Below are positions 1 to 9,568 of a stretch of DNA of 37,185 nucleotides, one piece after another (within the stretch, counting starts at the first letter, position 1; the number at the start of each line of letters is the position of its first letter). The stretch is from CAZNNH01 sp964574335 (GTDB lineage Bacteria; Acidobacteriota; Vicinamibacteria; Fen-336): NCBI GenBank assembly GCA_964574335.1, contig CAZNNH010000047.1, positions 1-37,185 on the forward strand, in the 5' to 3' direction. The notes beneath the pieces were generated by a model. The model did no database searches. It was not told the origin of the DNA and saw only the letters and a program-made list of their open reading frames with translations. The position numbers were made by a program, and so were the translations under genes.

Positions 1-159
1 CAGGATGACATCCCCGTCGGGTACAGCTTCGGGCCTACCGAGGCGTCATTCTGAGGGCGGCGTCCTGGCCGGCGCCCGAAGAATCTGGGACTCGGCCGGA
101 GCGCGGATCCTTCCGGGGTTCAGCTTCGAAGTGGCTCTCAGGATGACGTCCCGGGAGGG
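1..159. repeat. Palindromic intergenic repeat, one full copy plus the tail of another
   Basis: No gene lies here. CGTCATTCTGAG at 44-55 pairs with CTCAGGATGACG at 137-148 as an inverted repeat with one mismatch, enclosing GAAGAATCT near 79-87 and GGATCCTTCCGG near 107-118. CAGGATGACA at 1-10 looks like the tail of a second copy lying mostly outside the window. Elements of the form GTCATTCTGAG...GAAGAATCT...CTCAGGATGAC recur between genes in many environmental bacterial genomes; that is my recollection, not something I could search. The copy ends about 12 bases past the stop codon of the oxidoreductase gene, so in RNA it would fold as a 3' hairpin and may help end transcription. Confidence 0.6.
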
Positions 160-1311
160 TCAGTAGGCCACCTTCACCCAGCGCTGGGTGCGCGAGCTCT
201 CCAGGATCGCCTCGCAGATCACGATCTCGTTGTGGCCGTCCTGGAAGGTGGAGAAGCTGGGCGCGCCCTGCTTCCCTTCGGCGATGTAGCGGTAGACGCC
301 GGCGAACAGGTTCATCGGCCCCTCCGAGTAGCCCTCGGGGTGGCCGCCCGGGTAGTGCGAGAACGGCCTTGCCTCGGCGTGCATCAGTGAGGCGTCCTTG
401 GCCAGGACCTCGCTCGCCTTCTCGCGCCGCCCGATCCACATCTGGTTGGGCGACTCCTGGTCCCACTCGACGGCGCAGCTCGAGCCGTCGATCTCGAGGT
501 ACAGGCGGTTCTTCCTCCCCGCCGAGACCTGGCTGATCACGCAGGCACCGGTGGCGCCCTTGCCGGTCCGGAACAGGATGGTGGCGGCGTCCTCGGTGGA
601 GACGGGAACGTCCTGATAGTCCTCGGGCTCGAGCAGCTTGCCGGCGTAGGTCTCGACCGTCTGCTTCGGCTTCTTGCGCTTGGGGTGGATGATCTGGAGG
701 TCGGCCATCACCTCCACCACCTGGTCGCCGGTGATGTACTGGACGGTGTCGAACCAGTGGCTGCCGATGTCGCCCACCGCCCGCGAGGCGCCGCCGTTCT
801 CGGGCTCGATCCGCCAGTTGTAGTCGGTTTCGTGGAAGAGCCAGTCCTGCAGGTAGGAGCCGTGGATCAGCAAGACCCGGCCCAGCTCGCCCTTCTCCAC
901 CATCGCCCGCATGTGCCGGACCAGCGGGTAGTTCCGGTAGTTGAAGTCGATGGCGTGGACCACCCCCGAGCGACTGGCGAGCGAGACCAGCTCGCGCGAC
1001 TCCCTGGAGTCCATGGCCAGCGGCTTCTCGCTGACCACGTGCTTGCCGGCGGCCATGATCGCCTGGGAGACCTCGAAGTGGAGCTTGTTGGGGGTGCAGT
1101 TGTGCACCACCTGGACCTCGGGGTCGTCGATCAGCTTCCGGTAGTCGCCATAGGCCCTGGGGATGCCGAGCTGCTCGGCCTTGGCCCGGGTCAGCTCCTC
1201 CCCTGCCTCGGCCAGGGCCACCACCTCCACGTAGCCGAGCCGCCGCAGGGCCTCGGTGTGGATGGGGCCCATCATGCCGCTGCCGATGATGCCGGCCTTG
1301 ATCCTCTCCAT
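160..1311 (-). CDS. Gfo/Idh/MocA family NAD(P)-dependent oxidoreductase
   Basis: A 383-residue cytoplasmic dehydrogenase of the Gfo/Idh/MocA family. The Rossmann nucleotide-binding motif GSGMMG sits at residues 10-15, the family signature EKPLAM at 95-100 (Lys96 is the usual catalytic or cofactor-contacting lysine), and the DIGSHW segment at 181-186 carries the catalytic histidine of the second domain. The length is normal for the family. The ATG at 1311 is chosen because AAGGAG lies about 10 bases upstream; the open frame runs far further upstream only because it shadows pepD. Members oxidise or reduce sugars, inositols and related polyols, and this one's substrate cannot be read from sequence. 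It is the last gene of the leftward group, 101 bases after pepD. Confidence 0.93.
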   Translation of the reverse strand: MERIKAGIIGSGMMGPIHTEALRRLGYVEVVALAEAGEELTRAKAEQLGIPRAYGDYRKLIDDPEVQVVHNCTPNKLHFEVSQAIMAAGKHVVSEKPLAMDSRESRELVSLASRSGVVHAIDFNYRNYPLVRHMRAMVEKGELGRVLLIHGSYLQDWLFHETDYNWRIEPENGGASRAVGDIGSHWFDTVQYITGDQVVEVMADLQIIHPKRKKPKQTVETYAGKLLEPEDYQDVPVSTEDAATILFRTGKGATGACVISQVSAGRKNRLYLEIDGSSCAVEWDQESPNQMWIGRREKASEVLAKDASLMHAEARPFSHYPGGHPEGYSEGPMNLFAGVYRYIAEGKQGAPSFSTFQDGHNEIVICEAILESSRTQRWVKVAY

Positions 1312-1412
1312 CTGCGAGTGCTCCTTCACAAGACCCCGCACCCCCTGCCGAGCGTGTCGGGCGCCAGAAGCGGCGTGCGGGATGAGGACCCGCTGCCGCA
1401 GGCCTGCCGGGC

Positions 1413-2879
1413 CTAGGCCAGGTCCTTGAGCAGCTCCTTGAGGTGCTTGTAGAACTTCTGCACCGAGGAGATCTGGACCGCCTCGTCGGGCGAGTGGGCG
1501 TTGATCACCTCGGGGCCGATCGAGCAGACGTCGAGCCCAGGCAGCTTGTCGAGGAGCAGGCCGCACTCGAGGCCAGCGTGAATCGCCTTGATCGCCGGCC
1601 TCTGCCCGAACAGCCGCTCGTAGACGTCGACCGTCTTCTTGACGATGGGCGAGTCCGGGTTGGGCTTCCAGCCGGGATAGGGCTCGTCCTCGTGGACGTC
1701 GGCGCCCGCCTGCCGGGACGCGGAGCGGACCATCTCGCGCACCCCGAACAGAGCCGGCATCACCGAGGAGCGGTAGGAGGTGGTGACCCGCACCTGGTCC
1801 GCCTCGGTCGCGACGACGGCCAGGTTGTTGGAGGTCTCCACCAGGCCGGGGACATCCCGGGACATGGAGAGGACGCCGTGGGGGAGCGAGCGCAGCAGGT
1901 GGAGCAGCCGGTCGCGGGCGTGCTGGTTCAGAACCTTGGAGCGCTCCTCGTTGTCGTCGAGGGGCTCGACCGCCACCTGGACGTCGGGCTCGATGGCGAC
2001 GAACTCGCCCTTGAAGTCGGCCAGGCACTCGTCGACCACCTTCTTCAGCGCCTCCATCTCGTGCTTGCCGACCCGGCACACCGCGAAGGCCTCGCGGGGG
2101 ATGGCGTTGTGCTTGGAGCCGCCGTCGATCGAGACCAGGTCGAGCTCGATCCCCCGCTCCACGGCCAGGGCCACGATCCGAGTGGCCAGCCGGACGGCGT
2201 TGCCCCGGTTCTCGTGGATCTGGACCCCCGAGTGCCCGCCCTTGAGGCCCTTCACCGCGATCCTCACCGGGATCGATCCGAGCAGCCCCCGTCGTCGGGT
2301 GATGGGGAGCACGCTCACCGTGTCCCCGCCGCCGGCGCAGCCGATGTAGACGGCGCCGTCCTCCTCGGTGTCCAGGTTGAGCATGATGCGACCCGAGAGG
2401 ATCGACGCGTCGAGCGACTTGGCCCCGGTCAGCCCGGTCTCTTCGTCCACCGTGCAGAGGATCTCGAGCGGGCCGTGCACCACCTCCGGGTCGTCCGCCA
2501 CCGCCATCGCCGCCGCGACCCCCACCCCGTTGTCGGCGCCCAGCGTGGTTCCGATGGCCTTGACCCAGTCCCCTTCGACCTTGACCTGGATGGGGTCCTT
2601 CATGAAGTCGAGGGCCACGTCCGAGTTCTTCTCGCAGACCATGTCGAGGTGCCCCTGCAGGATCACGACCGGGGCCTTCTCGTGGCCCGGGGTGGCCGGC
2701 ACCTTCACCGCCAGGCTTCCGGTGGCGTCCTTGCGGACCTCGAAGCCCTTGGCCTTGGCCCAGGCCTCGACATGGGCGGCGATCCGCTCTTCGTGCTTGG
2801 AGGGTCTCGGCACCTGCCGGATGGCATCGAAGTGGGACCAGACGTGCTCGGGCTCTAGTCCCGAAAGAGGGCTGCTCAT
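1413..2879 (-). CDS. pepD: Beta-Ala-His / aminoacyl-histidine dipeptidase (M20 family)
   Basis: A 488-residue zinc dipeptidase that matches PepD in length and motifs. It hydrolyses Xaa-His and a range of other dipeptides in the cytoplasm. Visible M20 landmarks are QGHLDMV (His77 zinc ligand, Asp79), LGADNG with bridging Asp116, and DEETGLTGA with Glu146 as general base and Glu147 as zinc ligand. The dimerisation (lid) domain follows, and the last metal-binding segment lies near the C-terminus. There is no signal peptide. The ATG at 2879 has an AGGAG about 8 bases upstream. A 133-base gap with a hairpin separates it from the response regulator upstream, so it may have its own promoter or be transcribed by read-through. 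Confidence 0.93.
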   Translation of the reverse strand: MSSPLSGLEPEHVWSHFDAIRQVPRPSKHEERIAAHVEAWAKAKGFEVRKDATGSLAVKVPATPGHEKAPVVILQGHLDMVCEKNSDVALDFMKDPIQVKVEGDWVKAIGTTLGADNGVGVAAAMAVADDPEVVHGPLEILCTVDEETGLTGAKSLDASILSGRIMLNLDTEEDGAVYIGCAGGGDTVSVLPITRRRGLLGSIPVRIAVKGLKGGHSGVQIHENRGNAVRLATRIVALAVERGIELDLVSIDGGSKHNAIPREAFAVCRVGKHEMEALKKVVDECLADFKGEFVAIEPDVQVAVEPLDDNEERSKVLNQHARDRLLHLLRSLPHGVLSMSRDVPGLVETSNNLAVVATEADQVRVTTSYRSSVMPALFGVREMVRSASRQAGADVHEDEPYPGWKPNPDSPIVKKTVDVYERLFGQRPAIKAIHAGLECGLLLDKLPGLDVCSIGPEVINAHSPDEAVQISSVQKFYKHLKELLKDLA

Positions 2880-2910
2880 ACGATGTCTCCTTCCTGTCCG
2901 ACCGCTCGGC

Positions 2911-2933
2911 CCGGCGTGAGTGCCTCACGGCGC
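2911..2933 (-). terminator. Hairpin between the response regulator and pepD
   Basis: CGTGAG (2915-2920), a 3-base loop, then CTCACG (2924-2929) form a perfect stem; outer CCGGC/GCCGG bases could extend it across a bulge. It lies about 85 bases downstream of the response-regulator stop and about 35 bases upstream of pepD. No T-run follows on the minus strand, so it could be an attenuator or mRNA-processing hairpin rather than a full terminator. Confidence 0.35.
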
Positions 2934-3012
2934 CGGTCGCAACGGCTCTTCAGGTGCATGGTAAGCCGATCGGGAGGACGACTGAACCCGACATCGGGAG
3001 TCTCCGCCCGGC

Positions 3013-4397
3013 TCATTCGACAAGGCCCGCTTCCATCTCGTGCTTCTTCAGGTAGTAGCTCAGGTTGCGGGGGTCGATGCCGAGGAGCAACGCGGCCTCC
3101 TTGCGCACGCCGCGGGTCCGCTTGAGGGCCTCGGTGAGAAGCTCGCGCTCGAGGCGGGTCAGGGCGGTGCGCAGGTTGAGGTCGTTCGGCCCCGGAGGGC
3201 CCTCGGAGGACGCGGCCATCCCTGCCGGCAGCAGGTCGAAGGCCTCGAGACCGTTGACCGGATCGAGGACCAGGGCCCGCTCGATGACGCTGCGCAGCTC
3301 GCGGACGTTGCCGGGCCAGGGGTAGGCGGAGAGCCGGGCCAGGGTCTCGCTCGAGACCTCGGGAGCGGGTCGGCCCAGCCGCCCCCCGATCTCCTCGACG
3401 AAGCGCTGGGTGAGCAGCGGGACGTCGCCGGGCCGGTCGCGCAGCGGGGGAACGTCGATCCGCAAGACGTTGAGCCGGTAGAACAGATCGGTGCGGAAGC
3501 GCCCCTGGCGGACCTCCTCCTCCAGGTTGGCGTTGGTGGCCGCCACGATGCGGACGTCGACCCGGGTGGGCCGGGTGTCGCCGAGCCGCTCGAACTCCCC
3601 GTCCTGCACCGCGCGCAGCAGCTTGGCCTGCGCCGCCAGCGGGATGGCGCTCACCTCGTCGAGCAGCAGCGTCCCCCGGTCGGCGAGCTGGAACCGTCCC
3701 TCGCGATCGCTGGTGGCGGTGGGGAGGGCGCCCGCGCGGTGGCCGAAGAACTCGCTCTCCCACATCTCGACCGGGACGGTGGCGCAGTCGACGCGGACGA
3801 ACGGGCCGTGAGAGCGCCGGCTCAGCACGTGGAGGCGCCGTGCCAGCAGCTCCTTGCCGGTGCCCGACTCGCCGCTCAGCAGCACCGTTGAGTCGGTGGG
3901 TGCGGCGGCGTCCACCATTCCCAGCACCTTCCGCCAAGCCGCGCTGTCGCCGGTGGGGGCGTCGGCGTCACGGGTGGCATCGGAGCGCAGATAACGTAGC
4001 TCCCGCCGCAACGACCGGGTGTCGAGGGCCCGTCGTAGGGCCACCTCCAGCGCCTCGGGATCGGCGGGCTTGAGGATGTAGTCGCTGGCCCCGGCCTTCA
4101 GGCACTCGACCGCCGAGGGGACCGTCCCATGGCCGGTCAGGATCACCACCGGCAGCTCGGCGGTGAGCTGCCGGAAACGCTGCACCAGCTCCAGCCCGTC
4201 GCCCCCCGGCATGCGCAGGTCGGAGAGCACCACGTCCAGGGGCGCGTCGTGCAGCCGGGCCTCGGCCTCTTGGAGCGACGAGGCACCGGTCACCTCGAAC
4301 CCCCGCGCCGAGAGCATCGCCAGCAGGGACTCGCGCACGTAGGCCTCGTCCTCCACCACCAGCACCCGTCCCACGGAGCGCGGCCGGTTGGGCCCCT

Positions 4398-4401
<4 letters not shown>
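3013..4401 (-). CDS. NtrC-type response regulator with altered sigma-54 contact loop
   Basis: A 462-residue response regulator: receiver domain at residues 11-122 (phosphoacceptor Asp61, Lys111), AAA+ domain at 150-390, and a Fis-type helix-turn-helix at about 415-455. ATPase residues look intact: Walker A GESGTGKE at 177-184, Walker B LLLDEV at 245-250, arginine-finger region FRTDLFYRL at 302-310. The oddity is the GAFTGA loop, which reads GALPTA at 224-229 with the frame continuous on both sides. A TTG start at 4401 overlaps the stop of the kinase gene by 3 bases (TTGA) behind a GGGAGG, indicating translational coupling. An internal GTG at 4374 is the alternative. It is almost certainly the partner of that kinase. 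Whether it works with sigma-54 is uncertain because of the altered loop. Confidence 0.92.
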
Positions 4402-6020
<1,619 letters not shown>

Positions 6021-6081
6021 CGCCAGCCGGGCCCGAGACGAGACGGAGTATGGGTCAAGGCTCCCTTCTCCTATCCAGACC

Positions 6082-7824
6082 TCACGGCGGCAGCGGACGG
6101 CCGGCCGCGGGAAGCCGAGACAGGGCCACCAGGCCCTGCCCCTCGCGGATCGTCACCACCTGGTTGGCGGGGATCTCGCCGAGCCGGTCGACCACGCCGC
6201 TGGGCCAGTCCACCTCCAGGGCGAGCACCCGCAGGTGGGGCCCCAGGCCGAACGTCAACGGCAGCTCGCTCTGGGAGCAGTAGCTGGAGCCGGTGTGCAC
6301 CAACCTCCAGAGCCGGCGCCCGTCCGGCAGCGTGACGTTGACCCGAGCCCCGATCCCGTCCCGGTTGGAGCTGGTCCCCTCGGTGCGCACCCTCAGGAAG
6401 CTGTTGGCGTTGGCCCCGTCGTTACGAAACAGCCGGGCCGGCCCGTCGTTCTGCGTGATCAGAAGGTCGAGGTCGCCGTCGTTGTCGTAGTCGCCGTAGG
6501 CGGAGCCGCGTGCCACCAGCGGCTGGGCGATGTCCGGGCCCAGCTCGCTCACCATGTCCTTGAAGTGGCCGTCGCCCAGGTTCCGGAAGAGGTGGGGCCG
6601 CTGGGCGTGGGTGACGTTGGGCTGGACGGCGTCGATGTCGTCGGCGACGTGACCGTTGGCGGCGAAGATGTCGAGACGGCCGTCGAGGTCGTAGTCGAAG
6701 AAGACCACCGCGAAGGCCAGGGTCAGAAGCGACGGCTGGCCCACCCCGCTGACCGCCGCCATGTCGACGAAGACGCCGTTCCCCTCGTTGTGGTAGAGGC
6801 CGATCATCTCGTTCGAGAAGTTGCCGATCAGGATGTCGGGCCGCCCCGTCTCCGAGTAGTCGGCGGCGTCGACGCCCATCGCGCCCCGGGCCACGCCGGT
6901 GTCGCCGAAGGCGATCCCGGCCCCCAGCCCCACGTCGACGAAGGTCCCGTCCCCCTGGTTGCGGAAGAGCTTGTTGGGCTGGGTGTCGTTAGCCACCACC
7001 AGGTCCAGCCAGCCGTCTCCGTCGAAGTCGAGGATCGCCACCCCCAGCGCCTTCGAGCTGGGGTCGAACAGGCCGCTCTCGCGGGTCTTGTCGGCGAAGC
7101 GGCCGTTGCCGAGGTTGCGGTAGAGGAACGGGGTCACCCCGCGGTACGACTCCGGGGTGCAGTACGACTTCCGGCGCCCGTCCAGGGTGCAGAAGATGTC
7201 GCTGTTCTTGGACCACTCGACGTAGTTGGCCACGAACAGGTCCAGCAAGCCGTCCCGGTCGTAGTCGAAGAACAGGGTGCTGGTGCCGAAGGCTGGTTTC
7301 CCCACCCCGGCCTGCTCGGTCACGTCCGCGAAGCGGCCGTCGCCGAGGTTGCGGAACAGCCGGTCGCCCTCGAGGGCGGTCACGAAGATGTCACGCCAAC
7401 CGTCGTTGTCGAAGTCGGCGGCGGTGACCCCCATGCCATACAGCTCGACGGCCAGGCCGGCGGCCTCGGTCACGTCACGGAACGTGCCGTCACGCTGATT
7501 GCGGAGCAGCGCGCAGTAGATGGGACGGCTCTCCGGTCCCTCGAGCTCGTGGCCGTTGACCAGGAAGATGTCGGGCCAGCCGTCGCGGTCGTAGTCCAGG
7601 AAGGCGCCCCCCGATCCCATCGTCTCCGGCAGGTACTTCTTGCCGCCGGCGCCGCTCTGGTGCCGGAAATGGATGCCGGCCGCCTCGGTGACGTCCACGA
7701 AGCGGATCGGCGCCGCCGTCGCCCGGGCCGGGAGCCCGCCGAGGCACAGGGCCAGCAGGCTGGCGATCCGGGACCTCCACAGCAGAGACGCTCCCCGGGG
7801 AATCCGATCAGTCGCCGCCCGCAT
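6082..7824 (-). CDS. Secreted CRTAC1/UnbV-type FG-GAP (VCBS) propeller protein with ASPIC domain
   Basis: A 580-residue exported protein. A basic N-terminus and hydrophobic stretch (about residues 14-36) ending in an ARATAA-like site make a signal peptide. Seven Asp-rich repeats of the DYDRDGWPDIF type follow, each resembling a calcium-binding FG-GAP/VCBS blade, which suggests a seven-bladed propeller. The C-terminal part from about residue 480 is an ASPIC/UnbV domain (for example VDWPSGVVDRL). Such proteins occur at the cell surface or periplasm, and their biochemical role is poorly defined. The ATG at 7824 lies inside the end of the phosphatase gene (17-base overlap), so the two are probably co-transcribed and coupled. 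A start slightly downstream cannot be excluded. Confidence 0.9.
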   Translation of the reverse strand: MRAATDRIPRGASLLWRSRIASLLALCLGGLPARATAAPIRFVDVTEAAGIHFRHQSGAGGKKYLPETMGSGGAFLDYDRDGWPDIFLVNGHELEGPESRPIYCALLRNQRDGTFRDVTEAAGLAVELYGMGVTAADFDNDGWRDIFVTALEGDRLFRNLGDGRFADVTEQAGVGKPAFGTSTLFFDYDRDGLLDLFVANYVEWSKNSDIFCTLDGRRKSYCTPESYRGVTPFLYRNLGNGRFADKTRESGLFDPSSKALGVAILDFDGDGWLDLVVANDTQPNKLFRNQGDGTFVDVGLGAGIAFGDTGVARGAMGVDAADYSETGRPDILIGNFSNEMIGLYHNEGNGVFVDMAAVSGVGQPSLLTLAFAVVFFDYDLDGRLDIFAANGHVADDIDAVQPNVTHAQRPHLFRNLGDGHFKDMVSELGPDIAQPLVARGSAYGDYDNDGDLDLLITQNDGPARLFRNDGANANSFLRVRTEGTSSNRDGIGARVNVTLPDGRRLWRLVHTGSSYCSQSELPLTFGLGPHLRVLALEVDWPSGVVDRLGEIPANQVVTIREGQGLVALSRLPAAGRPLPP

Positions 7825-9439
7825 CCAGCATCTCGTCGAGGAAACGTCCGCTGCTGCCGCTGGGCAACTCGGTTCCCACGAGGGTCGCCAGGGTGGGGGC
7901 CAGGTCGTTGAGGTCGACGTGCCGGTGGTAGCGGCCCGGTCGGATGCCCGGTCCCATCACCAGCAGTGGGATGTGGGTGTCGTAGGTGTACGGGGTGCCG
8001 TGGGTGGTCCCCTTGCTGGCTCGCATCCAGTAGGGCTCGAGCAGGATCTCGAGGTCGCCGGAGCGCTCCGGGTTGTAGCTTCGCGAGACCCGAAGGCTGA
8101 ATGGATCGGGTGGGACCTGCCCCAGCAGGAGCTGGTCTCGGGTGAAAACCCAGGCCACGTGCGGCACCGCGGCCACGGCTGCGGCGGCCACCTGGCGCAC
8201 CCGCGCCCCGTCGAGCCCCAGCTCGCGGATCCGGGCCTGGTTCAGGTAGACGGAGCTGCCGGCGGTTCCGATCACCCAGTCCGCCTCGCCGAAGGCGGCA
8301 TCCAGCGCCGCCTTCAGCGGCTCCAGGATCTCCGCCCCGGTGATCCGGCCACCCGGCATGCGGCGTGCCGCCTGCTGCTCCGGGACCGGAGCCACGCCGT
8401 GGTCCGAGGTGAGGGCGACGATCACGTGTTGGAGTCCCACCTGAGCATCCACACCCTCGAGCAGGCGCAAGACGTCTCGATCGGTGCGTCGCAGGGCATC
8501 GCGGACCTGCGGCGATTCCGGTCCGTAGTCGTGACCGATCGAGTCGTTGGCCGAGAAGCTGATCGCGAGGATATCGGTGACGCCGCGCTGCCCCAGCTTC
8601 TCGGCCCGGATCGCCGAGAGAGCCAGTTCCACCAGGAGCTCGCTCCCGAACGGCGTCTCGCCAACGGCCTCCCTCACCGCCTCGGGAGGCCCGGTGGGGA
8701 TGGTCGTGAAGGCCTCGCCGTTCCCGTCCAACGGGCGCCACTCCTTCCCGGCGTAGCGACTCGCCGGGTCCTTGGCGTTCTGCTCCTCGACCCAGCCGGG
8801 CAGCGCGTTCGTGTACCAGGTGCTGGTCACGAAGCGTCCGCTCTTCCAGTCGACCCAGAGCGCCAGGTCGGCCATCCGCCCCGCCGGGAGGATCGCCGCC
8901 CGGTCCTTGCGCGAGATCCCGATCACCTTGGCGTGGGGCCGGGCGGTCTTGAGCTCGTCCCCGACGGTGCTGACCAGCAGCAGCCGTGGCGAGGAGCCCG
9001 GTCCCTGGGCGCCCACCAGCTCCACCTCGTCGTCGGAGACGCTGGTCACGTTCTTCCCCGAGGCGCGGTCGTACCAGTCGTTGGCGATGATCCCGCTCTG
9101 GGCCGGCATCGCCCCGGTCATCACCGTCGAATGGCCGACCGCGGTCACCGACGGGTAGTGGGCGAGGTAGGCGTCGGTGAAGACGGCGCCTCCCGCGAGC
9201 AGACGGCCGATCCCGCCGTCCAGCTCGCCCTCCATCCGGTTTAGGTACTCCTGCCGGAGCTGATCGACGACGATCACGAGGACCAGCCGGGGACGGGTCG
9301 GAGGCTGGGCCTCGGCCCGGCCGACCACGCCCGAGAGCAGGAACAGGCCGAAAAGGGCCAGCGACACGGCTTTGGGCACCACCCGGCCACGGTGAGCGCG
9401 GCGGCTCGCTGCCGGCGGTGGGATGGACGCTTCGGTCAC
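7808..9439 (-). CDS. Exported alkaline phosphatase / type I phosphodiesterase superfamily protein (PafA-like)
   Basis: A 543-residue periplasmic or secreted metallo-phosphatase. The GTG at 9439 is the start because a perfect AGGAGG (9447-9452) lies 7 bases upstream; an in-frame ATG 12 codons earlier has no such site. A signal peptide spans about residues 12-44. Asp59 (VVDQ) is the first metal ligand. The segment PSVTAVGHSTVMTG places the threonine nucleophile at Thr99 and NDWYD an Asn at 120, as in PafA-like enzymes. ANDSIGHDYG and TSDHGV supply later metal ligands. A threonine nucleophile points to phosphate mono- or diester hydrolysis; the natural substrate is not evident. It is the first gene of the leftward group and is divergent from the propeller sensor kinase. 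Confidence 0.9.
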   Translation of the reverse strand: MTEASIPPPAASRRAHRGRVVPKAVSLALFGLFLLSGVVGRAEAQPPTRPRLVLVIVVDQLRQEYLNRMEGELDGGIGRLLAGGAVFTDAYLAHYPSVTAVGHSTVMTGAMPAQSGIIANDWYDRASGKNVTSVSDDEVELVGAQGPGSSPRLLLVSTVGDELKTARPHAKVIGISRKDRAAILPAGRMADLALWVDWKSGRFVTSTWYTNALPGWVEEQNAKDPASRYAGKEWRPLDGNGEAFTTIPTGPPEAVREAVGETPFGSELLVELALSAIRAEKLGQRGVTDILAISFSANDSIGHDYGPESPQVRDALRRTDRDVLRLLEGVDAQVGLQHVIVALTSDHGVAPVPEQQAARRMPGGRITGAEILEPLKAALDAAFGEADWVIGTAGSSVYLNQARIRELGLDGARVRQVAAAAVAAVPHVAWVFTRDQLLLGQVPPDPFSLRVSRSYNPERSGDLEILLEPYWMRASKGTTHGTPYTYDTHIPLLVMGPGIRPGRYHRHVDLNDLAPTLATLVGTELPSGSSGRFLDEMLDAGGD

Positions 9440-9470
9440 GGCGAGACCTCCTGTTGGGCCGAACTCTGCG

Positions 9471-9476
9471 ATCATA
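9471..9476 (-). promoter_or_regulatory. Possible -10 element for the phosphatase-led gene group
   Basis: On the minus strand this reads TATGAT, an A+T-rich hexamer in otherwise G+C-rich sequence. It would place the transcript start about 25 bases before the GTG, leaving room for the AGGAGG. No convincing -35 sequence is visible, so an activator may be needed or the match may be accidental. Confidence 0.35.
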
Positions 9477-9568
9477 TCCCAGCCAGATCGGTCCCCGCAC
9501 TTGCCGAAGGCCCGGCGTCCCGAGTAGCGTTGGGGCACGCTTTCCGGCGCCTCTTTGGGAGACTCGCC

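Noticed and set aside
1443..2858. 471-codon open frame on the plus strand opposite pepD
   Set aside because: It mirrors pepD, which has complete catalytic motifs; the Val/Asp/Leu/His-rich translation is typical of an antisense frame.
9392..9568. N-terminal extension of the propeller sensor kinase
   Set aside because: It would overlap the start of the divergent phosphatase gene and place the signal peptide internally; the GTG at 9569 has a Shine-Dalgarno.
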